This document shows positions 37,600-47,096 of a DNA stretch of 64,000 nucleotides, in pieces (the stretch's first letter is position 1; every line of letters starts with the position of its first letter). Below the pieces are notes generated by a model. The model was not told where the DNA came from, made no database searches, and worked only from the letters and a program-made list of their open reading frames with translations. Source of the DNA: Hyphomicrobiales bacterium (GTDB lineage Bacteria > Pseudomonadota > Alphaproteobacteria > Rhizobiales > Rhizobiaceae); the NCBI GenBank assembly GCA_900469615.1, contig UBYA01000018.1, positions 1-64,000 on the forward strand, read 5' to 3'. A program made the translations under genes and the position numbers.

Positions 37600-38540
37600 C
37601 AGTAGCGCACCCTCGGATCGACCAGCAGGTAAAGCATGTCGATGGCAAAATTGATCAGCACGTACAGCGCGGCGATAATGAGAAGCGCGCCCTGAATGAC
37701 GGGATAGTCGCGCCGCAGCACCGCGGACACCACCAGATTGCCGACACCAGGCAGGCCGAACACGGTCTCTGTGACCACCGCGCCCGAAATCAGCACGGCC
37801 ATGGTGAGGCCGATGACGGTGATGATCGGGATCAAGGCGTTCTTCAATGCATGCTTGAGAATGACACGCCGCTCATCCAGCCCCTTGGCGCGCGCCGTGC
37901 GCACATAATCGTCGCTGAGAACATCGAGCATCGATGCGCGGGTGAAACGCAGGATCAGCGCGGAGGAAACCAGCCCGAGGGCGATCGCCGGCAGGCTCAG
38001 ATGCCACATGCGGTCGAGAAAGCCCGCATCCGGCCCGCCATAGCCCGACACCGGGAACCACCCGTGACGCACGGCGAAAAACTGGATCAGCAACAGGCCG
38101 AGCCAGAAGCTTGGAATGCTCGCGGCAAGCATGGCGAGCGTGGTCGCGGCCTGATCGACAAGGGAGCCGCACCGGTAAGCGGCGTAGATGCCCATCGGCA
38201 AGGCGACGACGCAGGCGATGATGATCGAAAACAACGTCAGGAAGAAGGTGGGTTCCGCGCGGTCCCCGAGCGCGGTCAGCACCGGTTGGTTGAGGAAGAT
38301 CGATTGGCCGAGATCGCCTTTCAGCAGACTGCCGATATAATAGACGTACTGCAAGATCAGCGGCTGATCGAGCCCCATCTGCGCCCGCAGGGCGGCGACA
38401 TCGGCCTGCGTGGCGTCCGGCCCCAGCATCACCGCCGCCGGATCGCCCGGCGTGACGCGGACGATGATGAAAACGATCGTAACGACCAGGAACATCACGA
38501 CGATCATGCCGATCAATCTTTGAATTATGTAGCGTATCAT
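37599..38540 (-). CDS. peptide ABC transporter permease, DppB type
   Basis: A 313-residue permease with the DppB layout: an N-terminal helix, the periplasmic loop VTPGDPAAVMLGPDAT, GDLGQSIFLNQPVL, and the EAA-type loop RTARAKGLDERRVILKHALKNALIP. It ends in LVDPRVRY. It follows binding-protein copy 2 after a 74-base gap that carries a strong hairpin. Confidence 0.93.
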   Translation of the reverse strand: MIRYIIQRLIGMIVVMFLVVTIVFIIVRVTPGDPAAVMLGPDATQADVAALRAQMGLDQPLILQYVYYIGSLLKGDLGQSIFLNQPVLTALGDRAEPTFFLTLFSIIIACVVALPMGIYAAYRCGSLVDQAATTLAMLAASIPSFWLGLLLIQFFAVRHGWFPVSGYGGPDAGFLDRMWHLSLPAIALGLVSSALILRFTRASMLDVLSDDYVRTARAKGLDERRVILKHALKNALIPIITVIGLTMAVLISGAVVTETVFGLPGVGNLVVSAVLRRDYPVIQGALLIIAALYVLINFAIDMLYLLVDPRVRY

Positions 38541-38582
38541 GACGTATGACGGTTCCGGCGTTCTAACGGGAGTATGCGAGCT

Positions 38583-38604
38583 CCGGCCGGGCTGGCCCGG
38601 CCGG
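38583..38604 (-). promoter_or_regulatory. intercistronic stem-loop after binding-protein copy 2
   Basis: A perfect nine-base-pair hairpin (38583-38591 with 38596-38604, all G and C, four-base loop) between the binding-protein gene and dppB-like gene. No T-tract follows on the minus strand. Confidence 0.6.
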
Positions 38605-38614
38605 ATTCATCGCG

Positions 38615-40144
38615 TTATTGCTTTACCGATGCATTCCAGAAATAGGGCCACGGCGCCGGCGTTACCCCCTCCAGCTTCCTGGACTTGGCGGAAACCGCGT
38701 TGAAATCGCCGACCTTGATGAACGGCACTTCGTCCATGATCACCTTCTGCACGTCGGCCCATAGAGCCACGCGCTTCTGCGGGTCGGATTCTGCATTGAA
38801 GGCATTCACCGCCTTGGCCCGGTCCGGCGTGTCCCAGTGGCCCGGTGCGCTGGTCGACAACATGCCGATCAGGGACGGCTCCGGCAGGAAGGGCGAGTGG
38901 GTGATGTAGATGTCCCAGAGCTTGGGATCGCCACGGCGCTGGGTCAGCGTCGCCCAGTCCACCACCTGAAGATCGACCGTGAAGCCGGCCGCCTTCAGAT
39001 ATTCGGCGGCAACCTGCGCCATCTTGTAGTGGAACTCGTACTGGCGGCTGGTCAGGATGCGGAGCGGCTCGCCCTTGTAACCCGCCTGCTTCAGCAATTC
39101 GCCCGCTTTCGCAGGGTCGGCGACGTTATAGTGCCCCTCGACGCCCGCTTGCGTATGCCAGGCGAAACCCTCCGGATAGAGCGCAGCGTCCGCCGAATAG
39201 AAATCCTTGGACCCGAAGGCGGCGATCATCATGTCCTCGTCGCCGAGCGCGACCTGCACGGCCTGGCGAAGCGCCTTGTTCTTGGTGATGCCCTCGCCGG
39301 AATTGAGAACGAAAACCGCCATTCCGAAAGGCTTCAGCATGACGGGCTCGGACGCATCCGAACTCTTGATGCGGTCGTAGGATTCGACCGGAATGGAATC
39401 CACATAGTCATACTGGCCGGAAATCGCCGCCTCGACACGCGTATTGGCGTCGGGCACCGGCACGAAGCGGATCTCATCCAGATATTGGTGGCGCGCGCCG
39501 CCATAGCCGTTGCTGTCGCCCGGAGGGGACTGATAGCCGTCGAAGCGCTCGAGCTGGATATACTGGTCCGGCTTGCGCTCCTTCAACTTGTAAGGCCCGG
39601 TGCCGATGAATTCGGTCAAAGGCTCCGCCTGCTTGGAAGCGGGCAAGATGATCGCCGCCGAATTGTTGAAGGCGAGCAGCGAAACCAGCGGCGCATAGGG
39701 TGCAGAGAGCGTGATCCTGACCGTCAGCGGATCGACCGCCTCGATCTTCTGGATCATGGTGGCGGTCTGCTTGCCGCGCGAAGCCACCTTGGTCCAGCGC
39801 TCGAGCGACGCGACGACGTCCTTCGACGTCATCTCCGTGCCGTCGTGGAATTTCACGCCTTGCCGGAGCTTGATCACATAGGTCTTGCCGTCGGCGCTGA
39901 TGTCCGGCAGCGCTGCTGCCAGAAGCGGAGTCGGCTTCCAGCTTGCGTCGAAAGTATAGAGCGTTTCGAAAATATGCTGGCTGACGATGCCGACCAGATC
40001 GGCGGTCGAAACCATCGGATCCAGCGTCGGCGGCTCGCCGATCGTCGCAACGGTGATCACCCCGCCCTTCTGTTGCGCAAAAGTAAACGGCGCAGATGCG
40101 ATCAAGGCCGCGGAAACAAGCGCTGCAAGTTTGAGATATTTCAT
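38615..40144 (-). CDS. peptide ABC transporter binding protein, DppA/OppA family (copy 2)
   Basis: A 509-residue family 5 binding protein with a signal peptide ending at TFAQ, and GGGAGAGG before the ATG. Motifs are GGVITVATIGEPPTLDPM, LRQGVKFHDGTEMTSKDVV and GTGPYKLKERKPDQY. It is a full-length paralogue of the protein at 27517-29040. It heads the minus operon binding protein - DppB - DppC - amidohydrolase - Rid. Confidence 0.93.
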   Translation of the reverse strand: MKYLKLAALVSAALIASAPFTFAQQKGGVITVATIGEPPTLDPMVSTADLVGIVSQHIFETLYTFDASWKPTPLLAAALPDISADGKTYVIKLRQGVKFHDGTEMTSKDVVASLERWTKVASRGKQTATMIQKIEAVDPLTVRITLSAPYAPLVSLLAFNNSAAIILPASKQAEPLTEFIGTGPYKLKERKPDQYIQLERFDGYQSPPGDSNGYGGARHQYLDEIRFVPVPDANTRVEAAISGQYDYVDSIPVESYDRIKSSDASEPVMLKPFGMAVFVLNSGEGITKNKALRQAVQVALGDEDMMIAAFGSKDFYSADAALYPEGFAWHTQAGVEGHYNVADPAKAGELLKQAGYKGEPLRILTSRQYEFHYKMAQVAAEYLKAAGFTVDLQVVDWATLTQRRGDPKLWDIYITHSPFLPEPSLIGMLSTSAPGHWDTPDRAKAVNAFNAESDPQKRVALWADVQKVIMDEVPFIKVGDFNAVSAKSRKLEGVTPAPWPYFWNASVKQ

Positions 40145-40183
40145 TCCCCTCTCCCTTTATTATCCAATTATGGAATAGAAGAT

Positions 40184-40222
40184 TTAATAGTGGAATAATA
40201 GACCGGCGAGAGTTTGTGTCAA
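40184..40222 (-). promoter_or_regulatory. promoter and shared operator-like motif of binding-protein copy 2
   Basis: On the minus strand, TTGACA (40222-40217) and TATTAT (40200-40195) are 16 bases apart. The 16 bases at 40199-40184 read ATTATTCCACTATTAA, matching 12 of 16 positions of the site at 27477-27492. A further ATTCCATAAT lies just downstream and a related ATTCCATAA lies at about 33949 near the IclR gene. Confidence 0.6.
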
Positions 40223-40678
40223 GAGCGGAAAGGCAGCCGCAAAAGAAGAGGGAGGGATCGCGGCCTGCCGCAGCGAGTGGGTCTCGGTTGCCGTCAGGCG
40301 TTGTCGCCCGGCTTTCGTGTCAGCCCGGCCCGCCTTTGAAAGCCGGAAAAACGCGGCAGGCAGATGCCATCTGCGATCCGGCCAAAGGAGCACAAACCTT
40401 CCTCGGCCGCAGCATGGGCCGAAGGCGAAAATCGCCCGCGCAGCGTTGCCGGGCTTCCCGGTCGAGGAGATCATACCGGCGATTTGAGGATAGAGCGAGA
40501 CGACCTTGGCGGAGTCTCTCAATTGGCCGGCGAAGGCGGCAGTGAGCCTGCTCACCTTCACGGGCAAACTGATGGTCTCGGCACACGTTCTTCCATGTCC
40601 GAAAAGCTGTGTTCCATTACCTGTGGAAGCGCCTCTTCCAATAAGGAAGAAAGACCGGGCGCTACCTCGGTGGAGGTC
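40223..40678. other. intergenic region without a recognisable gene
   Basis: About 450 bases between the peptide operon promoter and the end of the ribitol operon. Open frames here are short, lack ribosome sites and show no family resemblance. A decayed gene is possible, but I cannot identify one. I also see no clear terminator for the minus-strand SDR gene at 40679. Confidence 0.5.
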
Positions 40679-41404
40679 TCAAACCGCGAGGAACCCGCCG
40701 TCAATGGGTAGTACGGCGCCAGTTACCATTGCGCTGCCGTCGGACAGCAGCAGAGCGATCGCCTGTGCCACCTCCTCCACTTCGGCAAAACGGTTGAGCG
40801 GATGGCGCACCATCATCGCCGCGCTCTTGGCCGGATCACTCCAGGCTTCCACGGCCAGCTCGGTCAGCGTGATCGTCGGCGCGACGGCATTGACGCGGAT
40901 GCCATGCGGGCCGAGTTCCTTGGCCATCACGCGGGTTGCCCCTTCCAGGCCGGCCTTCGAGGCCGCGTAGCAGAGATGATCCTGGAAGCCGCGATGCCCG
41001 GCAATGGAGGTGATGTTGACGATCGCCCCGCCGCCGCCTGCCGAGAGGCGGGCGCGGGCAAACTCCTGGCAGCAGATCAGCGCCGCGCGCAGATTGATGC
41101 CCAGCACGGCTTCGTATCCCGCATCGGTCATTTCGATGACGCTCTCCAGCACGTTGATACCCGCGCTGTTGATCAGGAAATCGCAGGTTCCCGCCTCGAG
41201 CATCGCCTGACGCGCCGCAACGGGATCGGCCAGATCGACGCAGATGCCTCGCCCGCCGATCTCCGCCCGCAGGCTGTCGAGATCGGATTGCGTGCGACTG
41301 ATCGCGATGACTTCGGCGCCGCGGGCGGCCATCAGCTGTGCGCATGCGCGGCCGATCCCCTTGCCTGCACCCGTGACGATGACGGATTTTCCGGTGAACT
41401 GCAT
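40679..41404 (-). CDS. SDR-family oxidoreductase, L-xylulose reductase-like
   Basis: A 241-residue classical short-chain dehydrogenase. The cofactor motif is TGAGKGIG near the N-terminus, with NSAGIN in the middle and the catalytic Ser and YxxxK in NITSIAGHRGFQDHLCYAASKAG. The ending LPIDGGFLAV is typical of the L-xylulose reductase/dicarbonyl reductase branch. SRT after the beta-2 strand suggests NADP preference. It is the last gene of the ribitol-type operon and probably handles a second sugar alcohol or ketose. Confidence 0.88.
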   Translation of the reverse strand: MQFTGKSVIVTGAGKGIGRACAQLMAARGAEVIAISRTQSDLDSLRAEIGGRGICVDLADPVAARQAMLEAGTCDFLINSAGINVLESVIEMTDAGYEAVLGINLRAALICCQEFARARLSAGGGGAIVNITSIAGHRGFQDHLCYAASKAGLEGATRVMAKELGPHGIRVNAVAPTITLTELAVEAWSDPAKSAAMMVRHPLNRFAEVEEVAQAIALLLSDGSAMVTGAVLPIDGGFLAV

Positions 41405-41543
41405 GATCTCTCCTTGGCGGGTTCAGATGGGTTGAAACATAACTTGCGTCGCCCGCATGGATATCACACCCGGCGCGAGGAGGGCGTTGCCGCACGCGGC
41501 ACCCGGGCTGCGTGATCGGACGCCCATCGCCGCCCTGCCCGTC

Positions 41544-42275
41544 TCAGACGCGATCGAAGTTGGTGGGAAGCACGATCATGTCGCGTATCGTCACCGTTCG
41601 CTTCCGCGTCAGCATGTAGAGCACGGCATCCGCAACCTCGGACGGGTCTATCAGGCTCCCCGATTCCTTCGCCTTGCGCAGGTTCTCCTCCGGCCAGTCG
41701 GCCAACAATGCCGAGACCACGGGGCCGGGCGAAACCTGCATCACCCGCACGCCATGCGGTATCATCTGCCGTCGCATCCCCTGCACGAAACTCGTGATCG
41801 CCCATTTCGAACCGGAATAGACCGGTTCCCAATAGGTCGGGAAATGTCCGGCGATCGAGCATGTCACGACGATGTCGCCGGTCTTGCGGTCGATCATATG
41901 GGGCAGCACGTCGCGGACGTTCTTCATCACCGCGTTCACGTTCAGATTGAGCATCCGATCGATCGCCTCGTCCGTCGTGTCCTGGAGGTCGCCGCCGATG
42001 TAGATCCCCGCATTGCAATAGAGGATATCAATGCGATCGACCTTCGCCAACACCTCGGGCACCATGGCGGCGCAGCTTTCGGCATTCAAAAGATCGGTGA
42101 CTTGCGCCACTGCGTTCGGTCCGAGCCGCGCTGTCAGATCCTTCAGCGCGGCTTCGTTGCGGTCGACCATCACGACTATCGCGCCGTGGGCCAAAAGTGC
42201 CTCGGTCGTGGCAAGCCCGATGCCGGAGGCAGCACCGGTGACAACGGCAATCTTGCCGTCGAGAGATTTGGACAT
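41544..42275 (-). CDS. rbtD: ribitol 2-dehydrogenase
   Basis: A 243-residue SDR enzyme. From memory it matches Klebsiella ribitol 2-dehydrogenase closely along its length: GKIAVVTGAASGIGL, VMVDRNEAALKDL, the unusual YCNAGIYIGGDL, IWEPVY-like TYWEPVYSGSKWA with the catalytic Tyr and Lys, PGPVVSALLADWP, and a C-terminus of RDMIVLP. Asp after the second strand indicates NAD. It oxidises ribitol to D-ribulose. The preceding RbsABC-type importer would then bring in ribitol or a related pentitol. No ribulokinase gene is present in the window. Confidence 0.9.
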   Translation of the reverse strand: MSKSLDGKIAVVTGAASGIGLATTEALLAHGAIVVMVDRNEAALKDLTARLGPNAVAQVTDLLNAESCAAMVPEVLAKVDRIDILYCNAGIYIGGDLQDTTDEAIDRMLNLNVNAVMKNVRDVLPHMIDRKTGDIVVTCSIAGHFPTYWEPVYSGSKWAITSFVQGMRRQMIPHGVRVMQVSPGPVVSALLADWPEENLRKAKESGSLIDPSEVADAVLYMLTRKRTVTIRDMIVLPTNFDRV

Positions 42276-42312
42276 TGTCTTCGCTCCTGGTTGTAAAAGG
42301 TCCGTGGAAAGC

Positions 42313-43290
42313 TCAGCGCCATTCGCGCCCGATATAGATGGCGAGCAATATGATGCCGCCCTTGATGACGTCCTGAAGATAAGGGTTGATGCCCATCAGA
42401 TTGAGGCCGTTGTTCAGGATGCCGAGAAGCACGGCCCCGATCAGCGTTCCAATGATCGCTCCCCGCCCGCCTGCGATCGAAGAGCCGCCGAGCACGACCG
42501 CCGCGATGGCATCCAGCTCGAAGCCCACTCCGGCATTGGGCTGGCCGCTCATCAGGCGCCCGGTCAGTACGACCGCCGCAAGCGCGGCCGTCAATCCCGA
42601 GATGCCATAGACGGCAAGCTTGATCCGCTGCGTCTTCACTCCCGACAGCTTCGCGGCCAGTTCGTTGCCGCCGATGGCATAGACATGGCGCCCGAAAGCG
42701 GTACGGTTGAGCAGCACCCAGGCCACAGCGTAGATGACGACCATCAGGATGACCGGCACGGGGACGAAACCGATGCGCCCCACTCCGAACCATGAGATCC
42801 AGCCAGGGATTCCGCTGATCGGATAGCCGCCCGAATAGATCAGTCCGAGACCGCGCGCCATGCCCATCGTGGCGAGCGTTACGATAATTGCGGGCATCCG
42901 GCCCCAGGCAACGAGCAACCCGTTCAACAGTCCGATCCCGAGGCCGGCCGCCAGTGCTGCGACCAGTGCCACACTGCCCGGCAGGCCGGCATTCACCGTT
43001 AATCCGGCAATCAGCGTGCCGACCAGCGCCATCACCGCACCGACCGACAAGTCGATTCCGCCGGTCAGGATGACCATGGTCATGCCCACCGCAATGATTC
43101 CGTTTATCGAGACCTGCCGCAATACGTTCATGATGTTGCTGAGGCTGAAGAAGTCGTCGCTCGCGATCCCCATCAGGATCGAGACCACGATCAACCCGGC
43201 AAAAGGCAGTGCGAGAGGTGAATGGATCGTCCGGCCAAGCAAGAGCCCACCTGCGCTGACGCCTGTGTCTTTCACTGCATTATGCGACAT
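42313..43290 (-). CDS. sugar/polyol ABC transporter permease, RbsC-like
   Basis: A 325-residue RbsC-type permease with eight to ten membrane segments. Family markers are GGIDLSVGAVMAL, GMARGLGLIYSGGYPI, AIGGNELAAKLSGVKTQRIKLAVYGISG and the conserved AVVLGGSSIAGGRGAIIGTLIGA. The ATG at 43290 lies inside the end of the ATPase gene (11-base overlap). It forms the channel of the polyol importer of this operon. Confidence 0.92.
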   Translation of the reverse strand: MSHNAVKDTGVSAGGLLLGRTIHSPLALPFAGLIVVSILMGIASDDFFSLSNIMNVLRQVSINGIIAVGMTMVILTGGIDLSVGAVMALVGTLIAGLTVNAGLPGSVALVAALAAGLGIGLLNGLLVAWGRMPAIIVTLATMGMARGLGLIYSGGYPISGIPGWISWFGVGRIGFVPVPVILMVVIYAVAWVLLNRTAFGRHVYAIGGNELAAKLSGVKTQRIKLAVYGISGLTAALAAVVLTGRLMSGQPNAGVGFELDAIAAVVLGGSSIAGGRGAIIGTLIGAVLLGILNNGLNLMGINPYLQDVIKGGIILLAIYIGREWR

Positions 43291-44779
43291 GTTCCACTCT
43301 CCCGGTTGTGGCAAGGGTCATGATTTCCTCCGATGTGATACGCTCGCCTTCGACCGTTGCGACGATGCCGCCTGAACGGAATACGCAGACCCGATCCGAC
43401 ATCCCGACCATCTCCGGCAGTTCGGACGAGATCATTATGATGGAATGCCCGGCGGCCGTGTATTCGCGCATCAGCGCGTAAATCTCCGTCTTAGCGCCGA
43501 CATCGATGCCGCGCGTCGGCTCATCGAAGATCAGCACGCGCATGTCATGGTTCAGCCAGCGCGCAATGACCACCTTCTGCTGATTGCCACCCGACAACGT
43601 ATCGACACGCGCCATCGGGCCGGACGCCTTGACGCGAACCTGGGCCATGGCGGCCTCGGTCGCGGCACGCTCCTTCTTCAGGTCGATGAACCAGTGCGCG
43701 CGCCGGTATCTGCCATAGTTGTTCAGCGAGATGTTTTGAAGAATCGAGAAGCTGGTGATCAGCCCCTGTTCCTTGCGGCTCTCGGGCAAAAGGCCGATGC
43801 CGTGCATCAGCCCTTCATCCGGTCCGGCAAAACGTTTCTCGACGCCGTCCAGCCTCATCTTGCAGCGCGCGGCGGGCAAGGCGCCGAGCATGGCAAGCAC
43901 GGTTTCGGTTCGCCCCGAACCGACGAGGCCCGCAAAACCGAGGATTTCTCCCTGGCGCAATTCGAATCGCGAGACGGGGCCGCCCCTGCGAAGCTGCAGC
44001 TCCTCGACCTGCAGCACCGGAGGGCGGGTCTGGGCAGGCGGCTTGGGAGGGAAACTCTGGTCGAGCCTGCGGCCGACCATCATCTCCACCAGACGGTCGT
44101 TGTCGACGTCGGACACCGCGCAGGTGGCGATGAAAGCACCATCGCGCAGTATGGTGATGCGGTCGCAGATCTCGAAAATCTCTTCGAGATGGTGCGAGAT
44201 GAAAACGATCGCCACGCCCTGCCGGCGAAGCTCGCGCATCACTTTAAACAGATGCTCGACCTCTGCCGGGGTCAGTGTCGCTGTCGGCTCGTCGAGAACG
44301 AGGAATCTCGCATCGAGCGCCAATGCCTTGGCGATTTCCACGAATTGCTGCTCGGCAACCGACAGGCGATTGACGGGCAGGTCGAGATCGATCTCGACGG
44401 AAAGCTTGCGCATCAGCTCGGCCGCCCGCGCGCGCATGGCCCGGCGGTCGAGCAGGCCGAGCCGGTTCGTCTTCTCGCGCGCGAGGAAGATATTCTCGAT
44501 CGCGTTCAACCAGGGGATCAGGCTGAATTCCTGAAAGACGACGCCGACTCCCGCCGCGATCGCCTCGTCGTAGTTGGCGAAGCGGCGCTCGGCGCCGTCC
44601 AGCCGGATTGTGCCTTCGCTCGGCTGAAGGATGCCACACAGGATCTTCATCAGCGTGGACTTGCCCGCGCCGTTTTCGCCAAGAAGGGCATGAATCTCGC
44701 CTGGGCGCAGGGTCAGATCGACGCCGCGCAAAATCTCGATCGCGCCAAAGTTCTTGCGGATCCCGGCCAGTTCAAGCAT
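43280..44779 (-). CDS. sugar/polyol ABC transporter ATPase, RbsA-like
   Basis: A 499-residue double ABC ATPase of the sugar class. Domain 1 has Walker A GENGAGKSTLMK, a signature-like LSVAEQQFVEIAKAL, and FLVLDEPTATL. Domain 2 has the degenerate P-loop GLVGSGRTETV, LSGGNQQKVVIARWL and VLIFDEPTRGIDVGAK. This asymmetry is normal for RbsA-type proteins. It works with the RbsC-like permease that overlaps it. Confidence 0.93.
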   Translation of the reverse strand: MLELAGIRKNFGAIEILRGVDLTLRPGEIHALLGENGAGKSTLMKILCGILQPSEGTIRLDGAERRFANYDEAIAAGVGVVFQEFSLIPWLNAIENIFLAREKTNRLGLLDRRAMRARAAELMRKLSVEIDLDLPVNRLSVAEQQFVEIAKALALDARFLVLDEPTATLTPAEVEHLFKVMRELRRQGVAIVFISHHLEEIFEICDRITILRDGAFIATCAVSDVDNDRLVEMMVGRRLDQSFPPKPPAQTRPPVLQVEELQLRRGGPVSRFELRQGEILGFAGLVGSGRTETVLAMLGALPAARCKMRLDGVEKRFAGPDEGLMHGIGLLPESRKEQGLITSFSILQNISLNNYGRYRRAHWFIDLKKERAATEAAMAQVRVKASGPMARVDTLSGGNQQKVVIARWLNHDMRVLIFDEPTRGIDVGAKTEIYALMREYTAAGHSIIMISSELPEMVGMSDRVCVFRSGGIVATVEGERITSEEIMTLATTGRVEHVA

Positions 44780-44811
44780 CGAAATCTCCTGTGGGTTAAG
44801 GACAAGCCCGC

Positions 44812-44830
44812 CCCCGGCTTGCGACCGGGG
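44812..44830 (-). promoter_or_regulatory. intercistronic stem-loop after the polyol-binding protein gene
   Basis: CCCCGG (44812-44817) pairs with CCGGGG (44825-44830) around a seven-base loop, in the 72-base gap between the binding-protein and ATPase genes. Confidence 0.5.
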
Positions 44831-44851
44831 ACGGACTCGGGGAGGAAACCG

Positions 44852-45760
44852 TTACCAGCTGAAGCCTTCGGCGTTTTTCTTGTCGACCACGCGGACGTCG
44901 ATCGGCACTTCCTTCGGCACCACGCGCGCGCCCCATTTCAGGGCCAGCGCCATCCCCAGCGCCACGCGCACCTGATCGCGCGGGAACTGGGCAGTGGTTT
45001 CGATGAAGGGCGTGCCGTCGGCAATTGCCTTGACCACTTCGGGCGCACCGTCGACCGACGTCAGCTTGATGTCCTTGCCGCTTTCCTGGATTGCCGCAAG
45101 CGCACCCATTGCGCCGCCGTCATTGACCGAGAAGATGCCAGCAAGTTTCGGATGCGACTGGATCAGGTTCTCGGTCACGCCGAGGGCGACCGAGCGATCC
45201 TGACGGCCGTTCTGGGTATCGACGAGCTTGATGTCCTTGAATTCCGCAAGCGCGGCTTTGCAACCCTCGACGCGTTGCAGGATCGGCACGACGGCAATCC
45301 CGTCCAGAATCGCAACCTCGCCCTTGCCGCCGAGCGCTTCACCCAGATACTTGCACGACATATAGCCCGCGTCGCGATTCTTCGAGCCGACGAAGGTGTC
45401 GACAGGGCCGGAGGCGTTGGCGTCGACCGCGACCACGATCACGCCCTTGTCCTTGGCGGCCTTGACGGCGGCTTCCACTCCCGCGCTGTCGGTCGGATTC
45501 AGCAGGAGGATGTCGATGTTCTGTTGCAGCATGTCCTCGACGTCCGAGATCTGCTTGGCCACGTTATGGGCCGCATCGGTGACGACGACTTCCGCGCCGA
45601 TGCTGGCAGCTTCCTCCTGCAGCGTTTTCTGCATGAGCACGAAGAAAGGATTGTTCAGCTCCTGGAAGCTCATGCCGATCTTCAGCTTGTCCTGCGCGAA
45701 GGCCGGAGCAGCGGCGAGCACGACCAGCGCGGTGGCGGCGAGAAGCATCTTCTTCATCAT
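44852..45760 (-). CDS. sugar/polyol ABC transporter binding protein, RbsB-like
   Basis: A 302-residue family 4-type periplasmic binding protein. The signal peptide ends at AFAQD. Mature motifs are LKIGMSFQELNNPFFVLMQK, the DILLLNPTDSAGVEAAVKAA hinge and IFSVNDGGAMGALAAIQES. GGGAGAA precedes the ATG. It is the first structural gene after the AraC regulator, and should deliver a pentitol or pentose to the permease/ATPase downstream. Confidence 0.92.
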   Translation of the reverse strand: MMKKMLLAATALVVLAAAPAFAQDKLKIGMSFQELNNPFFVLMQKTLQEEAASIGAEVVVTDAAHNVAKQISDVEDMLQQNIDILLLNPTDSAGVEAAVKAAKDKGVIVVAVDANASGPVDTFVGSKNRDAGYMSCKYLGEALGGKGEVAILDGIAVVPILQRVEGCKAALAEFKDIKLVDTQNGRQDRSVALGVTENLIQSHPKLAGIFSVNDGGAMGALAAIQESGKDIKLTSVDGAPEVVKAIADGTPFIETTAQFPRDQVRVALGMALALKWGARVVPKEVPIDVRVVDKKNAEGFSW

Positions 45761-45862
45761 TGTTTTCTCCCTTAACGTGAAAGCAGGAACGACCTGCCGT
45801 TGCCGGAACGGCGCCTGCCGTCCGGATGCATGAATGGCTGTGTCTTGCGGGTTGGGTTGAGG

Positions 45863-46747
45863 TCAGCCGGCCATGGCGAATGCCTTGTTGGCCGCGAATG
45901 TGTGACGGAATTCAGAAGGCGCCATGCCCTTCAACTTGAGGAAGTGCCGGTTGAAGTTCGACAAGTTGGAAAAGCCGACATCGTAGCAGATCTTGGCCAC
46001 CGCCGCCTCCGGCGCGGTCAGCAGCATTTGGCAGGCAAGGTCGATGCGGAGCTGATTGCGGTAGCGCACCAGCGTCGTGCCGGTATGACGCTTGAAAGCG
46101 CGGGAAAAGGCGCTCGGGCTCTGGCCCAGCATGCGGGCGAGCTCCGCCTCCTCGATCTGCTCGATCAGATGTTCCCGCAAATAGGACAGCGCGCGGTTGA
46201 TCCCGCCGTGATGAACGCCGCCAAGGTCGAGTTCATAGCTAAGGCTGGCCAGCACCTCGGGAGCGGGAGCGCACGCCAGGATACCGAGGATTTCCCAGAA
46301 GAGAGCAAGGCGGCGCAGCCCCTGCGCCTCGATCAGCCGCTCCATGAGCGGGCGCACGGCCGCGCTGGTTTCGTCGTCGAACAGCAGACCCCGGCGGCTG
46401 CGGTCGAGCAGCGGACGGACGGCCTCCATTTCGGCCATGGCGGCGCTTGCATCCTCGATGAAAGCCTCGGGAAACTGAATCACCAGCGAATGGACGGGAA
46501 CAACCTCGTCAGGGCCGACATCGCTTATCCAGCTCTGTGGGAGATTCGGACCGGTCATGATCAACTGACCGGGGCCGAAACTGCCGACATGGTCGCCGAT
46601 ATAGAAGGTGCCCGACGTCGCCGCCACCAGATGGATTTCGTATTCGGGATGGTAGTGCCAGCGCACCGTGCGGAACGGATAGCCATGCATCCAGGCGGCG
46701 AAAGATTCGCCTTTGCGGATATGGACCAGTTCAAGATCCGGCTGCAT
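45863..46747 (-). CDS. AraC-family transcriptional regulator with N-terminal cupin domain
   Basis: A 294-residue regulator. The N-terminal cupin (about 20-85) shows RWHYHPEYEIHLVAATSGTFYIGDHVG with the HPEYE metal/sugar-site pattern. The C-terminal DNA-binding region has IEEAELARMLGQSPSAFSRAFKRHTG and AAVAKICYDVGFSNLSNFNRHFLKLKGMAPSEFR. ATG 46747 follows AGGAGGAATGTG. It heads the polyol operon on the same strand and probably activates it in response to the substrate. Confidence 0.9.
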   Translation of the reverse strand: MQPDLELVHIRKGESFAAWMHGYPFRTVRWHYHPEYEIHLVAATSGTFYIGDHVGSFGPGQLIMTGPNLPQSWISDVGPDEVVPVHSLVIQFPEAFIEDASAAMAEMEAVRPLLDRSRRGLLFDDETSAAVRPLMERLIEAQGLRRLALFWEILGILACAPAPEVLASLSYELDLGGVHHGGINRALSYLREHLIEQIEEAELARMLGQSPSAFSRAFKRHTGTTLVRYRNQLRIDLACQMLLTAPEAAVAKICYDVGFSNLSNFNRHFLKLKGMAPSEFRHTFAANKAFAMAG

Positions 46748-47096
46748 CACATTCCTCCTCCCCCGTCGCTCCCTGCAAGGCATAGCCTTCCGGTCTCCCT
46801 TTCCGGCGCAGCTGCGAGATTTACCAACGGTAATCTTTCCCGGGGATAAGTATCCACCTCATGGCGGAGAAATGTCTGATACTTTTTTGACGTTCACGCG
46901 CAAAAACTGCAACCCTGCCGGATTTCTCGTCGAGTGGCGTGCTCGTGCCGGCTCAGGCGGGCTGGTGAGCCGAAGCGGCGCGGAGCGTGCGCAAAATGCG
47001 TTGCGTCAACAAGCAGTTCCGCCGCTCCTCACGAAAAAGCGGCTTCTTGCAGAGCAAATCACCGCGGCCGCAATTTCCCGGCGCGGGTGCCGCGCG
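46748..47096. other. intergenic region upstream of the AraC regulator gene
   Basis: No gene is seen in about 350 bases. The only notable sequence is TTACC-aac-GGTAA at 46821-46833, an inverted repeat about 75 bases upstream of the regulator start, which may be an operator. GCCGCT and AGCGGC near 47020-47042 could form a weak hairpin, but it has no T-run for either flank. Confidence 0.45.

Noticed and set aside
43445..45775. Plus-strand open frame of 776 codons
   Set aside because: Antisense to the RbsA-like and RbsB-like genes; no domain resemblance.
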